Shown in pieces: positions 1 through 7,062 of a DNA stretch of 14,077 nt; the stretch's first letter is position 1; each line of letters starts with the position of its first letter. Origin of the DNA: Sideroxyarcus sp045866275 (GTDB lineage Bacteria > Pseudomonadota > Gammaproteobacteria > Burkholderiales > Gallionellaceae); NCBI GenBank assembly GCA_045866275.1, contig BAAFRX010000030.1, forward strand, positions 1 through 14,077, read 5' to 3'. A program made the translations under genes and the position numbers. The notes beneath the pieces are model-generated. The model was not told the DNA's origin. It did not search any database and was given only the letters and a program-made list of their open reading frames with translations.

Positions 1-152
1 GCCCGGACAAAGTCGATATATCGGTTGATCGCCCGGCGGCGCTGCGGCGAGAACTGGCCAAGTATCCAGTCGGTCTGCAGCCATTCCGGCGCGGACTGGG
101 TTCCGAGCATGAACATCGGGGTCAGGTCTTGCAATATAGCACCCAACCCCAT
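1..152 (-). pseudogene. RAYT-type (REP-associated tyrosine) transposase, truncated fragment running off the window edge
   Basis: The minus-strand reading frame from an ATG at 152 to the window edge encodes about 50 residues. They include SAPEWLQTDWILGQFSPQRR followed by an AINRYIDFVR segment. This WL..DW.L.QF....A...Y..FV pattern is typical of the region just after the catalytic Y1/HUH domain in RAYT proteins (Transposase_17 family), which process REP-type palindromes. A TGA at 155-153 closes the frame immediately upstream. None of the usual N-terminal HUH motif, catalytic tyrosine or NPVRAG-like segment is found in any minus-strand frame up to 256. The 5' half of the gene therefore appears to be missing, and the remainder continues beyond the left edge. 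It is probably inactive. The identification rests on motif memory over about 40 residues. Confidence 0.6.
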
Positions 153-190
153 TCATATCTCTTTGCCCTTCTTAATGAAAAGTCGGCTTC

Positions 191-240
191 GTCCCCAACT
201 GCCTCCCTGGAGGGAGCGAACGAATCGCCGCGCGAGTTTT
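191..240 (+). repeat. Palindromic dispersed repeat, copy 1 (REP-like)
   Basis: This 50 bp segment contains an inverted repeat CTCCCT-GG-AGGGAG (203-216), then a second short stem GCGA/TCGC (216-219 with 225-228), then GCGCGAGTTTT. Positions 210-239 match the repeat inside the copper ATPase gene (minus strand near 11822-11850) at 27 of 30 bases. Both copies also share CCCCAAC upstream of the first stem (193-199 here). The copies are in opposite orientation in the window. This one lies between the coiled-coil protein gene and the RAYT fragment, as expected for a REP-like element. The rest of 153-256 holds no recognisable gene. Confidence 0.7.
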
Positions 241-256
241 ACACTAAACCTAATTT

Positions 257-637
257 CTATTGGCCGGAGGCGAGGCGGGTGTCATATGCCTGCTGGCACT
301 CAATGTATGCCGCAGCAAGCGTGGTGTCCGCCTCGGTTTGGATTGCTTCGGGGAGGGTGAATTGCCCCGGTTTGCGGCGTACCGGTTGCTGGTTCTGCAC
401 CAGGAAATCCGCTTTGGCCTGATCCGCTTTGGCCTTGCAGGCGTTGAGCGCTTCCATTATTTCGGTCTTGAACCGCTCCAGCGCGGCGGCGCGCGCGGCG
501 GCTTCCGCCCTGGCCTTGAGCAGGGTCTGCCGCGTTTCTTCCGCGAGACGTTGCTCTTCCTTGTTCAATTGATCCAGATAGAACCAGGCGCCGGAGGCGA
601 GCACGATCAGCACGACAGCAATGACTTTCTTCAACAT
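257..637 (-). CDS. Small membrane-anchored coiled-coil protein of unknown function
   Basis: The product is 126 residues when read from the ATG at 637. Residues 4-20 (VIAVVLIVLASGAWFYL) form one hydrophobic segment, with only M-L-K-K before it. This suggests an N-terminal membrane anchor, or an uncleaved signal, with the rest in the periplasm or cytoplasm. Residues about 24-85 are rich in Glu, Ala, Lys, Arg and Gln in a heptad-like pattern and probably form a coiled coil. The C-terminal part has PGQFTLPEA and a second Cys in YIECQQAYD; the first Cys lies in the helix. I do not recognise a family. It lies 56 bases downstream of tas on the same strand and has its own strong ribosome binding site, so it may be the last gene of a queF-tas unit or be transcribed separately. 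Confidence 0.75.
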   Translation of the reverse strand: MLKKVIAVVLIVLASGAWFYLDQLNKEEQRLAEETRQTLLKARAEAAARAAALERFKTEIMEALNACKAKADQAKADFLVQNQQPVRRKPGQFTLPEAIQTEADTTLAAAYIECQQAYDTRLASGQ

Positions 638-643
638 GGACAA

Positions 644-650
644 CCTCCTT
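644..650 (-). promoter_or_regulatory. Strong Shine-Dalgarno that fixes the start of the coiled-coil protein
   Basis: The minus strand reads AAGGAGG, then TTGTCC, then ATG. The six-base spacing to the ATG at 637 is ideal. The in-frame TTG at 643 directly abuts the Shine-Dalgarno and is therefore not the start. Confidence 0.85.
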
Positions 651-693
651 GGAAGATTAGAGTGCGGCCATCATAACGCATTTTGCGCCCGCG

Positions 694-1728
694 TCAGGGG
701 GCGGGATTCGGGTAGCGTTGCTGCACGTTCTCGATCATCGCCAGCACTTCCGTCGACAAGACGATTTCCGCGCTATCCAGGTCTTGTTTCAGTTGATCCG
801 GCGTCGTCGCCCCAAGGATCACACTGGAAGTGAAACGGCGCGTACGGGCGAACGCCAGCGCGAGTGTTACCGGGTGCAGACCGGCCTCCCGTGCGATGCG
901 TGCATATTCGGCCGCTGCCGCAGGCACGTTGGGTTTGTTATAGCGCTGGCCGAAGCCGGGGAACAGGGTGATGCGCCCATGCGCTTGCGGGTCGTTGAGA
1001 TATTTCCCGCTTAACCAGCCAAAGGCCAGCGGGCTGTAAGCTAGCAGTCCGACGTTGGCATGATGGCAAACCTCGGCCAGTCCGCTCTCGAATGTGCGGT
1101 TGAGCAGGCTGTACGCGTTCTGGATGCTGACGATGCGCGGCAGTCCGAGTTCGTCGGCGATGCGCAGGAACTCCGTCACGCCCCACGGGGTTTCGTTGGA
1201 AAGGCCGATGTGGCGGATTTTTCCCGCCCGCACCAGTTCCGCCAGCGCCTGAAGTTGTTCTGCGATGGGGACGGTTGCGTGTTCCTGGCTGGCGTCGTAG
1301 CCGGTTGCGCCGAACATGGGGACGTAACGGTCCGGCCAGTGAATCTGGTACAGGTCGAGGTAATCGGTTTGCAGGCGGCGCAGGCTGCCGTCGATCGCGG
1401 CGTTGATCTGCGTGCGGTCGATACGCGGGCCGTTGCGGATCCAGGCGAAGCCGCGCGCCGGGCCGGCAATCTTGCTGGCGACCACGAGTTGGTCGCGCGG
1501 CTGGTGTTTCAGCCAGCTGCCGATGTATTGCTCGGTGCGGTGCACGGTTTCGGCGCGCGGCGGTACCGGGTACATCTCGGCGGTGTCGATGAAGTTCACC
1601 CCGCGCGACACGGCGTAATCCAGTTGCGCATGGGCTTCCGCTTCGCTGTTCTGCTCGCCGAAAGTCATCGTGCCGAGGCAGAGGGCGGAGACTTGCAGGC
1701 CGCTGTTGCCGAGAGGGCGATATTCCAT
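694..1728 (-). CDS. tas: NADP(H)-dependent aldo-keto reductase, Tas family
   Basis: The 344-residue product matches the length and sequence style of E. coli Tas, an aldo-keto reductase with a (beta/alpha)8 barrel. Shared stretches include LGTMTFGEQNSEA (19-31), the EMYPVPPR segment (51-58), TDYLDLYQIHWP and IQNAYSLLNR. The catalytic tetrad of the superfamily is visible as Asp48, Tyr53, Lys86 and His130. The enzyme should be cytosolic and reduce carbonyl compounds with NADPH; its natural substrate is not known to me. The ATG at 1728 is preceded by GGGGT, a moderate ribosome binding site. The gene starts four bases after the queF stop codon, so the two are almost certainly co-transcribed. No truncation or missing motif is seen. 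Confidence 0.93.
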   Translation of the reverse strand: MEYRPLGNSGLQVSALCLGTMTFGEQNSEAEAHAQLDYAVSRGVNFIDTAEMYPVPPRAETVHRTEQYIGSWLKHQPRDQLVVASKIAGPARGFAWIRNGPRIDRTQINAAIDGSLRRLQTDYLDLYQIHWPDRYVPMFGATGYDASQEHATVPIAEQLQALAELVRAGKIRHIGLSNETPWGVTEFLRIADELGLPRIVSIQNAYSLLNRTFESGLAEVCHHANVGLLAYSPLAFGWLSGKYLNDPQAHGRITLFPGFGQRYNKPNVPAAAAEYARIAREAGLHPVTLALAFARTRRFTSSVILGATTPDQLKQDLDSAEIVLSTEVLAMIENVQQRYPNPAP

Positions 1729-1732
1729 GACT

Positions 1733-2152
1733 TTACCCCCGCGTGTTGGACTGGCTGGGGAAAGCCGTCAGTTCGACGCGCGGCGCGGGCTGCCAGCCCG
1801 GCTTGCGGTGTTCGGCCACGACATTGGTGAAGATGCCGCCGCGCACGTAGAACTTCGCCGTCAGGCGCATGAAACGCGGCTGGGTTGCGGCGACCAGATC
1901 GTCCAGAATGCGGTTGGTGACATCCTCGTGAAAATGCCCCTCTTCGCGGAACGACCACATATACAGCTTCAGGCTCTTCAGTTCGACGCACTGCGCGTCT
2001 GCAATGTAATCAAGCGTCAGGGTGGCGAAATCCGGTTGTCCGGTCTTTGGGCAAAGACAGGTGAATTCCGGGATTTCCATGTGAATATGGTAGTCGCGGC
2101 CGGGTTGCGGGTTGGGGAAAGTTTCCAGCGTCTTGGCGGGGCGGGTACTCAT
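1733..2152 (-). CDS. queF: NADPH-dependent 7-cyano-7-deazaguanine reductase QueF (type I)
   Basis: The 139-residue protein has the size of the short (type I, unimodular) QueF enzymes. These reduce the nitrile of preQ0 to the amine of preQ1 in queuosine tRNA modification, using NADPH. Visible hallmarks are the catalytic Cys34 and Asp41 in FTCLCPKTGQPDFA (30-43), the family signature ELKSLKLY (57-64), and the substrate-binding His75-Glu76 in GHFHEDVTN. The start is the ATG at 2152; only a weak AAGG lies upstream. It is the first gene of a minus-strand unit with tas, and its promoter region overlaps the start of the divergent smc gene. No other queuosine gene and no clear preQ1 riboswitch is present; the leader is only about 35 bases. 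Confidence 0.95.
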   Translation of the reverse strand: MSTRPAKTLETFPNPQPGRDYHIHMEIPEFTCLCPKTGQPDFATLTLDYIADAQCVELKSLKLYMWSFREEGHFHEDVTNRILDDLVAATQPRFMRLTAKFYVRGGIFTNVVAEHRKPGWQPAPRVELTAFPSQSNTRG

Positions 2153-2190
2153 GGTTGGTGGCCTTGGTCAGTTCGGTTAGAATGCCCCGC

Positions 2191-2196
2191 ATTATA
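2191..2196 (-). promoter_or_regulatory. Candidate -10 element for queF, in a shared divergent promoter region
   Basis: The minus strand carries a perfect TATAAT at 2196-2191, about 40 bases upstream of the queF ATG. No good -35 box lies 16-18 bases upstream (GCAATT at 2219-2214 is a poor match). The same bases read TATAAC on the plus strand (2193-2198) and could serve smc. The region between the two start codons is only 63 bases. Confidence 0.4.
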
Positions 2197-2215
2197 ACGC
2201 CTGACCTTTTCCAAA

Positions 2216-5200
2216 TTGCGTCTTAGCCAGATCAAACTCGCCGGCTTCAAGTCCTTCGTCGATCCTTCCACCATCTCGCTGCCCGGGCAGCTGGTGGGCA
2301 TCGTCGGCCCGAACGGTTGCGGCAAGTCGAATGTAATCGACGCCCTGCGCTGGGTGCTGGGCGAGTCGCGCGCCTCCGCCCTGCGCGGCGAATCGATGCA
2401 GGACGTGATCTTCAACGGCTCCGGCAATCGCAAGGCGGTCTCCCGCGCCAGCGTCGAACTGGTGTTCGACAATTCACTGGGCAAGGTCGGCGGGCAGTGG
2501 GCGAGCTATGCCGACATTTCGATCAAACGCGTGCTGCAGCGCGACGGCGATTCCAGCTACTACATCAACAACCAGAACGTGCGGCGCAAGGACATCACCG
2601 ACATCTTCCTCGGCACCGGGGTCGGCGCGCGTGCCTACGCCATCATCGAACAGGGCATGATCTCGCGCATCATCGAGGCCAAGCCGGAAGAGTTGCGCGT
2701 TTTTCTTGAAGAAGCGGCCGGTGTATCCAAATACCGCGACCGTCGGCGCGAGACCGAACTGCGCCTGGCCGATACCCGCGTCAACCTGTCGCGCGTGGCC
2801 GACATCCTGCACGAGCTGGACAAACAACTGGTGCACTTGAGCGAGCAGGCCGAAGTGGCCAAGTCCTACCGCGCACTGGAAGCGCGGCGCGAGACCACGC
2901 AGCGCCTGCTGTGGCTGGTAAACAAGCAGGAAGCCGAAGCCCGGCGTGTGCGCTACGCCCAGCAGATCGAGAAGAACCGCAACGAACTGGAAGCCGAAGT
3001 CTCGCGCTTGCGCGAAACGGAAAGCCTGCTGGAAAGTGCGCGCAGCGAACATTTCACCTTGTCCGACGCCTTGCATGCCCGGCAGGGCGAATTGTATGCA
3101 AGCAATGCCGAAGTGGCGCGGCTGGAGCAGCAGATCGCCTTCGTCAGCGAGCAGCGCAACCGTCTGGGGCAGCAGATCCAGAACGGCGAGCGCCAGATCG
3201 CGCAACAGCAGACCCAGTTAAAGGGCTTGCATACCTTGCAGGCGCACTGGCAGGGGCAACAGCAAGATGCCGGCACCCGCGTGGCGGTGTGCGAGCAGCG
3301 TGCCAATACCGAAGCGGAAGATTTGCCGCAGGCGGAGGAGGCGGCACGTCTGGCACAGGAGAACTACAACGCGGTGCAGCGCGAGTTGCTGCTGATGCAG
3401 CAACAGGTGCAATTGGCGGAAACTCAGCGCGCGCATATCCAGAGCAATGTGCAGCAACTCGACAGCCGCCGTTCGCGCCTGATGCTGGAACGCGATAATC
3501 TGCCGCCGGCGGATTTGCAGGCGCTGGATCAGGCGCAACGGCAACAGGCTGCAGCGCAACAGGACTATGAGCAACAACAGCGGTTGCTGGCCGAATTGCA
3601 GGCGCAACTGCCGCTGGCGGACAGCGCGCGGCGCGATGCGCGCAGTGCGGCACAGGAGCTGGAGCGGCAATTGGCGCAGACCGAGGCGCGCTTGCACGCC
3701 CTGCAACAATTGCAGGCGCAGCTCGACAACGACCAGGACTTGAAAGCGTGGCTGGTCGCGCACGGGCTGGTGGATGCGGCGCGTCTGTGGCAATCCCTGC
3801 GCACCGAAGCGGGCTGGGAAGACGCGCTGGAAGCGGTGTTGCGCGAGCGCGTCAATGCGCTGGCCCTGCCGCAGCTGGCGCTGGCGCAAAGCTGGGGCGA
3901 TGCCCCGCCCCCGGCCAAACTGGCGGTGTATGCGGCGGACGGCACATTGCCTGCCGCCGTGCCGGCACCCGCCGGATGGGTGCCGCTGGCCAGCCATGTG
4001 GACAGCCAGGACGAGCGGGTCCGGCTGATCCTGGCCGACTGGCTGGCGCAGGTCTATGCGGTGCCTGATCTGGCAACGGCCCTGCAGCGGCGCGGCGAAC
4101 TGGCCGCGGGGGCGTGGCTGGTCACCCCGCAGGGACATCGGGTCGGCGCGCACAGTGTGCTGTTCCATGCGCCGGACAGTCAGGTGCACGGCATTCTGGC
4201 GCGCCAGCGCGAGATCGAGACTTTGCAGCAGGAAGCGGAACAGCGCCGGGCCGCGCTGGCGCAGGGGACGGCCCGGCTGGAGCAAACGGAGGGCGCCTAT
4301 CGCGACACGGAGGAACGCCTCGGATCGGCGCGGAGCGAGAGCGCGGCCGTGCAGCAGCGCCAACACCAGCTCCAGTTGCAAATCCTCAAGCTGACCCAGG
4401 CCAACGAGCGCAGCCGGGAACGCGCCGCGCAGATCCAGGAGGAACTGGATGAACTGGCCGAGCGTTTTGACGACACGCAACGGCAGCAGACGGAGATTTC
4501 CGCGCGGATGGATGAACTGCGCGTCCGCGCGACGGAGCATCAGGTCGAAAGCGACCGGGTCAGGCTGCAGGCGAATGCCCGGGAAGCCGCCTTGCGCGAA
4601 GTGCGCGAGCGGGCACAGCACGCACAGCACGAATTGCAGGAAGCCCGTTTCTTCGCCCAGACGTGCACCGCCAAATTGGACGACCTGGTGCAGAACATCG
4701 AGCAGCAAACTGCGTCCCTGCGCCAGCAGGAGGAGGCGCTGCTGCACAGCCGGCAAGAGATCGAAAGCTTGAGCGAAGACGGCGTGCAGGATCAATTGCA
4801 GGGTGTGTTGCAGCAGCGGCACGTCCAGGAACAATTGCTGGCGGAAGCGCGCAACACGCTGGAGGCGGCCACGGTCAACCTGAACCGTCTCGAACAAACG
4901 CGCCTGTCATGCGAACAAAAGCTGGGCCCGCTGCGCGAAAAGGCGAACGACATCGCGCTGAAGGAACAGGAGGCAAGGCTGCAATTCGAGCAATGGTCAG
5001 AGCAGTTGCAGGGAGTGGACGAGACGCTGTTGTTGCCGCTGATCGAAGGAGCCAAGGCTGGGGGTTTGCAAAGCGAACTGACCCACATCGGCAACGAGAT
5101 CGCTGCGTTGGGCGCGGTCAACCTTGCGGCGCTGGAGGAGTTGCAGTCGGCGCAGGAACGCAAGGTCTATCTGGATGCGCAGGCCAAGGACCTGAACGAG

Positions 5201-5746
5201 GCGATCGGCACGCTGGAGGAAGCGATTCGGCGCATCGACAAGGAATCGCGCGAGCTGCTGCTGGCGACCTACGAGGCGGTGAACAGCCATCTGGGCGAGA
5301 TGTTCCCGGTGTTGTTCGGCGGCGGCGAGGCGCGTCTGGTGCTGACCGGGGACGAGATTCTGGACAGCGGGGTGCAGGTGATGGCTCATCCGCCCGGCAA
5401 GAAGAACGCCTCCATCCAGCTCCTGTCAGGTGGCGAGAAAGCGCTGACCGCGATTGCCCTGGTGTTCTCGTTATTCCAGCTCAATCCGGCGCCCTTCTGC
5501 GTGCTGGACGAGGTGGATGCGCCGCTGGATGACACCAACACCGAGCGCTTGTGCAAGCTGATCCAGAAGATGGCAGAGAAGACCCAGTTCGTCTATATCA
5601 GCCACAACAAGATCACCATGGAGATGGCGCAACAACTGATCGGCGTCACCATGCAGGAACGCGGCGTGTCGAAGATCGTTTCCGTGGATATCGAGGAAGC
5701 GATGCGCCTGAGCGATACGCATCGCACGGCGGAAGTGCCGGCCTAA
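2216..5746 (+). CDS. smc: Chromosome segregation/condensation ATPase Smc
   Basis: The 1176-residue protein has the full canonical Smc layout. The N-terminal ATPase half carries Walker A GPNGCGKSN (31-39) and an arm region ending in EEAAGVSKYRDRRRE. A long Gln/Glu/Ala/Arg-rich coiled coil runs to about residue 505. A globular hinge follows at about 508-660, then the returning coiled coil. The C-terminal half has the ABC signature LLSGGEKALTAIAL (from 1069) and Walker B CVLDEVDAPLDDTN (1095-1108, with the catalytic Glu1099). Dimers organise and help segregate the chromosome in the cytoplasm. The only plausible start is TTG at 2216, because TAA lies in frame at 2195-2197. No Shine-Dalgarno is visible before it. 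No ScpA or ScpB gene is in the window. The gene ends tail-to-tail with a DUF4124 gene. Confidence 0.97.
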   Translation: MRLSQIKLAGFKSFVDPSTISLPGQLVGIVGPNGCGKSNVIDALRWVLGESRASALRGESMQDVIFNGSGNRKAVSRASVELVFDNSLGKVGGQWASYADISIKRVLQRDGDSSYYINNQNVRRKDITDIFLGTGVGARAYAIIEQGMISRIIEAKPEELRVFLEEAAGVSKYRDRRRETELRLADTRVNLSRVADILHELDKQLVHLSEQAEVAKSYRALEARRETTQRLLWLVNKQEAEARRVRYAQQIEKNRNELEAEVSRLRETESLLESARSEHFTLSDALHARQGELYASNAEVARLEQQIAFVSEQRNRLGQQIQNGERQIAQQQTQLKGLHTLQAHWQGQQQDAGTRVAVCEQRANTEAEDLPQAEEAARLAQENYNAVQRELLLMQQQVQLAETQRAHIQSNVQQLDSRRSRLMLERDNLPPADLQALDQAQRQQAAAQQDYEQQQRLLAELQAQLPLADSARRDARSAAQELERQLAQTEARLHALQQLQAQLDNDQDLKAWLVAHGLVDAARLWQSLRTEAGWEDALEAVLRERVNALALPQLALAQSWGDAPPPAKLAVYAADGTLPAAVPAPAGWVPLASHVDSQDERVRLILADWLAQVYAVPDLATALQRRGELAAGAWLVTPQGHRVGAHSVLFHAPDSQVHGILARQREIETLQQEAEQRRAALAQGTARLEQTEGAYRDTEERLGSARSESAAVQQRQHQLQLQILKLTQANERSRERAAQIQEELDELAERFDDTQRQQTEISARMDELRVRATEHQVESDRVRLQANAREAALREVRERAQHAQHELQEARFFAQTCTAKLDDLVQNIEQQTASLRQQEEALLHSRQEIESLSEDGVQDQLQGVLQQRHVQEQLLAEARNTLEAATVNLNRLEQTRLSCEQKLGPLREKANDIALKEQEARLQFEQWSEQLQGVDETLLLPLIEGAKAGGLQSELTHIGNEIAALGAVNLAALEELQSAQERKVYLDAQAKDLNEAIGTLEEAIRRIDKESRELLLATYEAVNSHLGEMFPVLFGGGEARLVLTGDEILDSGVQVMAHPPGKKNASIQLLSGGEKALTAIALVFSLFQLNPAPFCVLDEVDAPLDDTNTERLCKLIQKMAEKTQFVYISHNKITMEMAQQLIGVTMQERGVSKIVSVDIEEAMRLSDTHRTAEVPA

Positions 5747-6195
5747 TTGCAGTTTTCCTGCACCGCTGCACGTGCTGCGCGCACCCGTTGTTCCAGTTCA
5801 GCCTCATCCAGATAATACCTTTCCCCGTTGGCATCATAGACAGAGATCCGTGTTCCGCCTTCCAGTGTGCGCAGACTTTCCCGCGCATTGGCGCAATTGC
5901 GCTGTTTCTCTTCCTGTGCCGCTTTCTCCTGTGCCAGTTTGGCATCGGCAGCCTGTTTTTCCTGGCGTGTTTTTTTCAGCTCAACCTCGCGCTCGAGGTA
6001 ACTCCTTGGTTTGTCGTTTGCGGCGGGTGGCGCAGTGTCCTTGCCGGTGACGTTGCGCACCGAATCGGCGTTGATGCCGACGGGGCGGGTGTCCGAGTAA
6101 TGCACCACGCCCTTTTCATCGATCCATTTACTGACTTCCGCGCGGGCATCCAATGCGAAAAGCGCGAGCAGGGAGAGGGTGAGTAGCGTTTTCAT
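5743..6195 (-). CDS. Exported DUF4124 domain protein with coiled-coil middle
   Basis: The 150-residue product begins with a clear signal peptide (MKTLLTLSLLALFALDARA), with likely cleavage after Ala19, so it should be periplasmic. The mature N-terminus has VSKWIDEKGVVHYSDTRP, the hallmark of DUF4124, a small beta-rich domain common in secreted beta- and gammaproteobacterial proteins; its function is unknown. Residues about 65-100 are a charged helix. Cys101 and Cys149 could form a disulfide. The ATG at 6195 is preceded by GGAGG with six-base spacing, so the start is secure. Its stop codon overlaps that of smc on the opposite strand by four bases. Confidence 0.88.
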   Translation of the reverse strand: MKTLLTLSLLALFALDARAEVSKWIDEKGVVHYSDTRPVGINADSVRNVTGKDTAPPAANDKPRSYLEREVELKKTRQEKQAADAKLAQEKAAQEEKQRNCANARESLRTLEGGTRISVYDANGERYYLDEAELEQRVRAARAAVQENCN

Positions 6196-6221
6196 GCCAA
6201 ACCTCCGTTAAATTTGTGCCG

Positions 6222-6250
6222 AAATTACCTATTCTTTTGCCGCGCGTCAA
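6222..6250 (-). promoter_or_regulatory. Candidate sigma-70 promoter for the DUF4124 gene
   Basis: On the minus strand TTGACG (6250-6245) is followed after 17 bases by TAATTT (6227-6222). The -35 box matches the consensus at five of six bases, but the -10 box is weak. The position, about 27 bases before the start codon at 6195, fits. Confidence 0.35.
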
Positions 6251-6319
6251 TTTATCATTGCACACCGATTTGCGCGCCGTTGCCGGCAGGGAACGAGCAA
6301 GCGCGAACAAACTTGTAAT

Positions 6320-6324
6320 GGAGG
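6320..6324 (+). promoter_or_regulatory. Shine-Dalgarno supporting a GTG start at 6330
   Basis: GGAGG lies five bases before the GTG at 6330. The in-frame ATG at 6318 overlaps this motif and has no ribosome binding site of its own. The first in-frame ATG at 6216 also has none and lies in the promoter zone of the divergent gene. Confidence 0.6.
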
Positions 6325-6329
6325 AGCGT

Positions 6330-6995
6330 GTGCCGCACAAAAAACCCAAAGCGGGCAGTCCACAGGATTTCCTGAACGTGGAAAGCAACCAGGGACAGGT
6401 GCGCATGCTATTCCGCTCTTATTACCGCTCCCATCAAACTTCGGGCAAGCTGTTCGATGACTTCCCCGATTTCTTTCTGGTCAAGCCGATTGTGTTAAAA
6501 GACCCCGACCTGGTCCAGCGCGCCTCTGACCGTTTGATCATCGATGATTGCATTGCGCGCGCGCAGGAGCGGAAAGGCTATGTCGGCGTGTGCAAGTGGC
6601 GCAATCCCAAGCTGAATTATTACTGGCTGGAATTGGCACCGTTCCCTTTCGTGCTGGGCGACAAAGTCTCCGAAGACAATGAGGGGGAGTTCTTTTACCT
6701 GTTGCACCAGTTCATCCTTTATACACGTGAAAACCCCAAACGCTACGGCGACATGACCGCTAATGCGGAACAGGACAAGGATCTGGCCCTGATGCTGGAG
6801 AAAATCAACCATCGCGGGGCCAAACTCGAAAAATCCCTGGGTTTCTACGCGCTGGACATGTTGGTCAGATACGACCCTGCCTGGCCGTTGGGCGAGGTGA
6901 ACAAATTGCTGACCGCGTTGAAAAACAGCGAACTGGATTGGTGCGAGCTGTTTTTCGAGCACACCATGTATGTAATGGCGCAAAAGCACCAGTAG
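6330..6995 (+). CDS. Conserved-looking cytoplasmic protein of unknown function
   Basis: Read from the GTG at 6330, the product has 221 residues; an ATG at 6318 would give 225. It has no signal peptide or membrane segment and starts with a basic stretch (PHKKPKAGS). I do not recognise the family. It is a mixed, well-balanced globular sequence with many aromatics (for example FRSYYRSH, FDDFPDFFLVKP, KLNYYWLELAPFPFVLGD, FFYLLHQFILY and WCELFFEHTMYVM near the C-terminus). Cysteines are scattered and form no metal-binding cluster. No nucleotide-binding or catalytic motif stands out. It lies directly upstream of guaB, but guaB has its own promoter in the 67-base gap, so shared function is not implied. 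The protein-like composition and good ribosome binding site support a real gene. Confidence 0.78.
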   Translation: MPHKKPKAGSPQDFLNVESNQGQVRMLFRSYYRSHQTSGKLFDDFPDFFLVKPIVLKDPDLVQRASDRLIIDDCIARAQERKGYVGVCKWRNPKLNYYWLELAPFPFVLGDKVSEDNEGEFFYLLHQFILYTRENPKRYGDMTANAEQDKDLALMLEKINHRGAKLEKSLGFYALDMLVRYDPAWPLGEVNKLLTALKNSELDWCELFFEHTMYVMAQKHQ

Positions 6996-7029
6996 GGCTT
7001 TGCGCAACGCCGGGCAGGGTGGCAAGTTT

Positions 7030-7038
7030 TGATATAAT
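7030..7038 (+). promoter_or_regulatory. Extended -10 promoter of guaBA
   Basis: TGATATAAT is a perfect TGnTATAAT extended -10 element, which can work without a good -35 box; none is seen at the right distance. Transcription would begin near 7045, giving a leader of about 18 bases. The leader contains GGAAGGGA (7050-7057) as the guaB ribosome binding site. Confidence 0.7.
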
Positions 7039-7062
7039 GCGCGCTTTGCGGAAGGGACTCCC

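Noticed and set aside
141..150. ACCCAACCCC near the RAYT fragment as a third repeat copy
   Set aside because: Only about seven bases resemble the CCCCAAC part of the repeat, and neither hairpin nor the GCGCGAATTT tail is present.
2153..2215. preQ1 riboswitch in the queF leader
   Set aside because: The leader is about 35 bases and lacks the C-rich loop and A-rich tail of the preQ1-I class. No matching hairpin was found.
3218..4897. A 559-codon open frame on the minus strand opposite smc
   Set aside because: It is a shadow of the GC-rich, repetitive smc coiled-coil region. Its Leu/Arg/Gln-rich composition mirrors the sense codons, and smc is unmistakable on the plus strand.
6216..6329. N-terminal extension of the unknown protein from the ATG at 6216
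   Set aside because: There is no ribosome binding site there, and it lies in the divergent promoter region of the DUF4124 gene. The GTG at 6330 has a well-spaced GGAGG.
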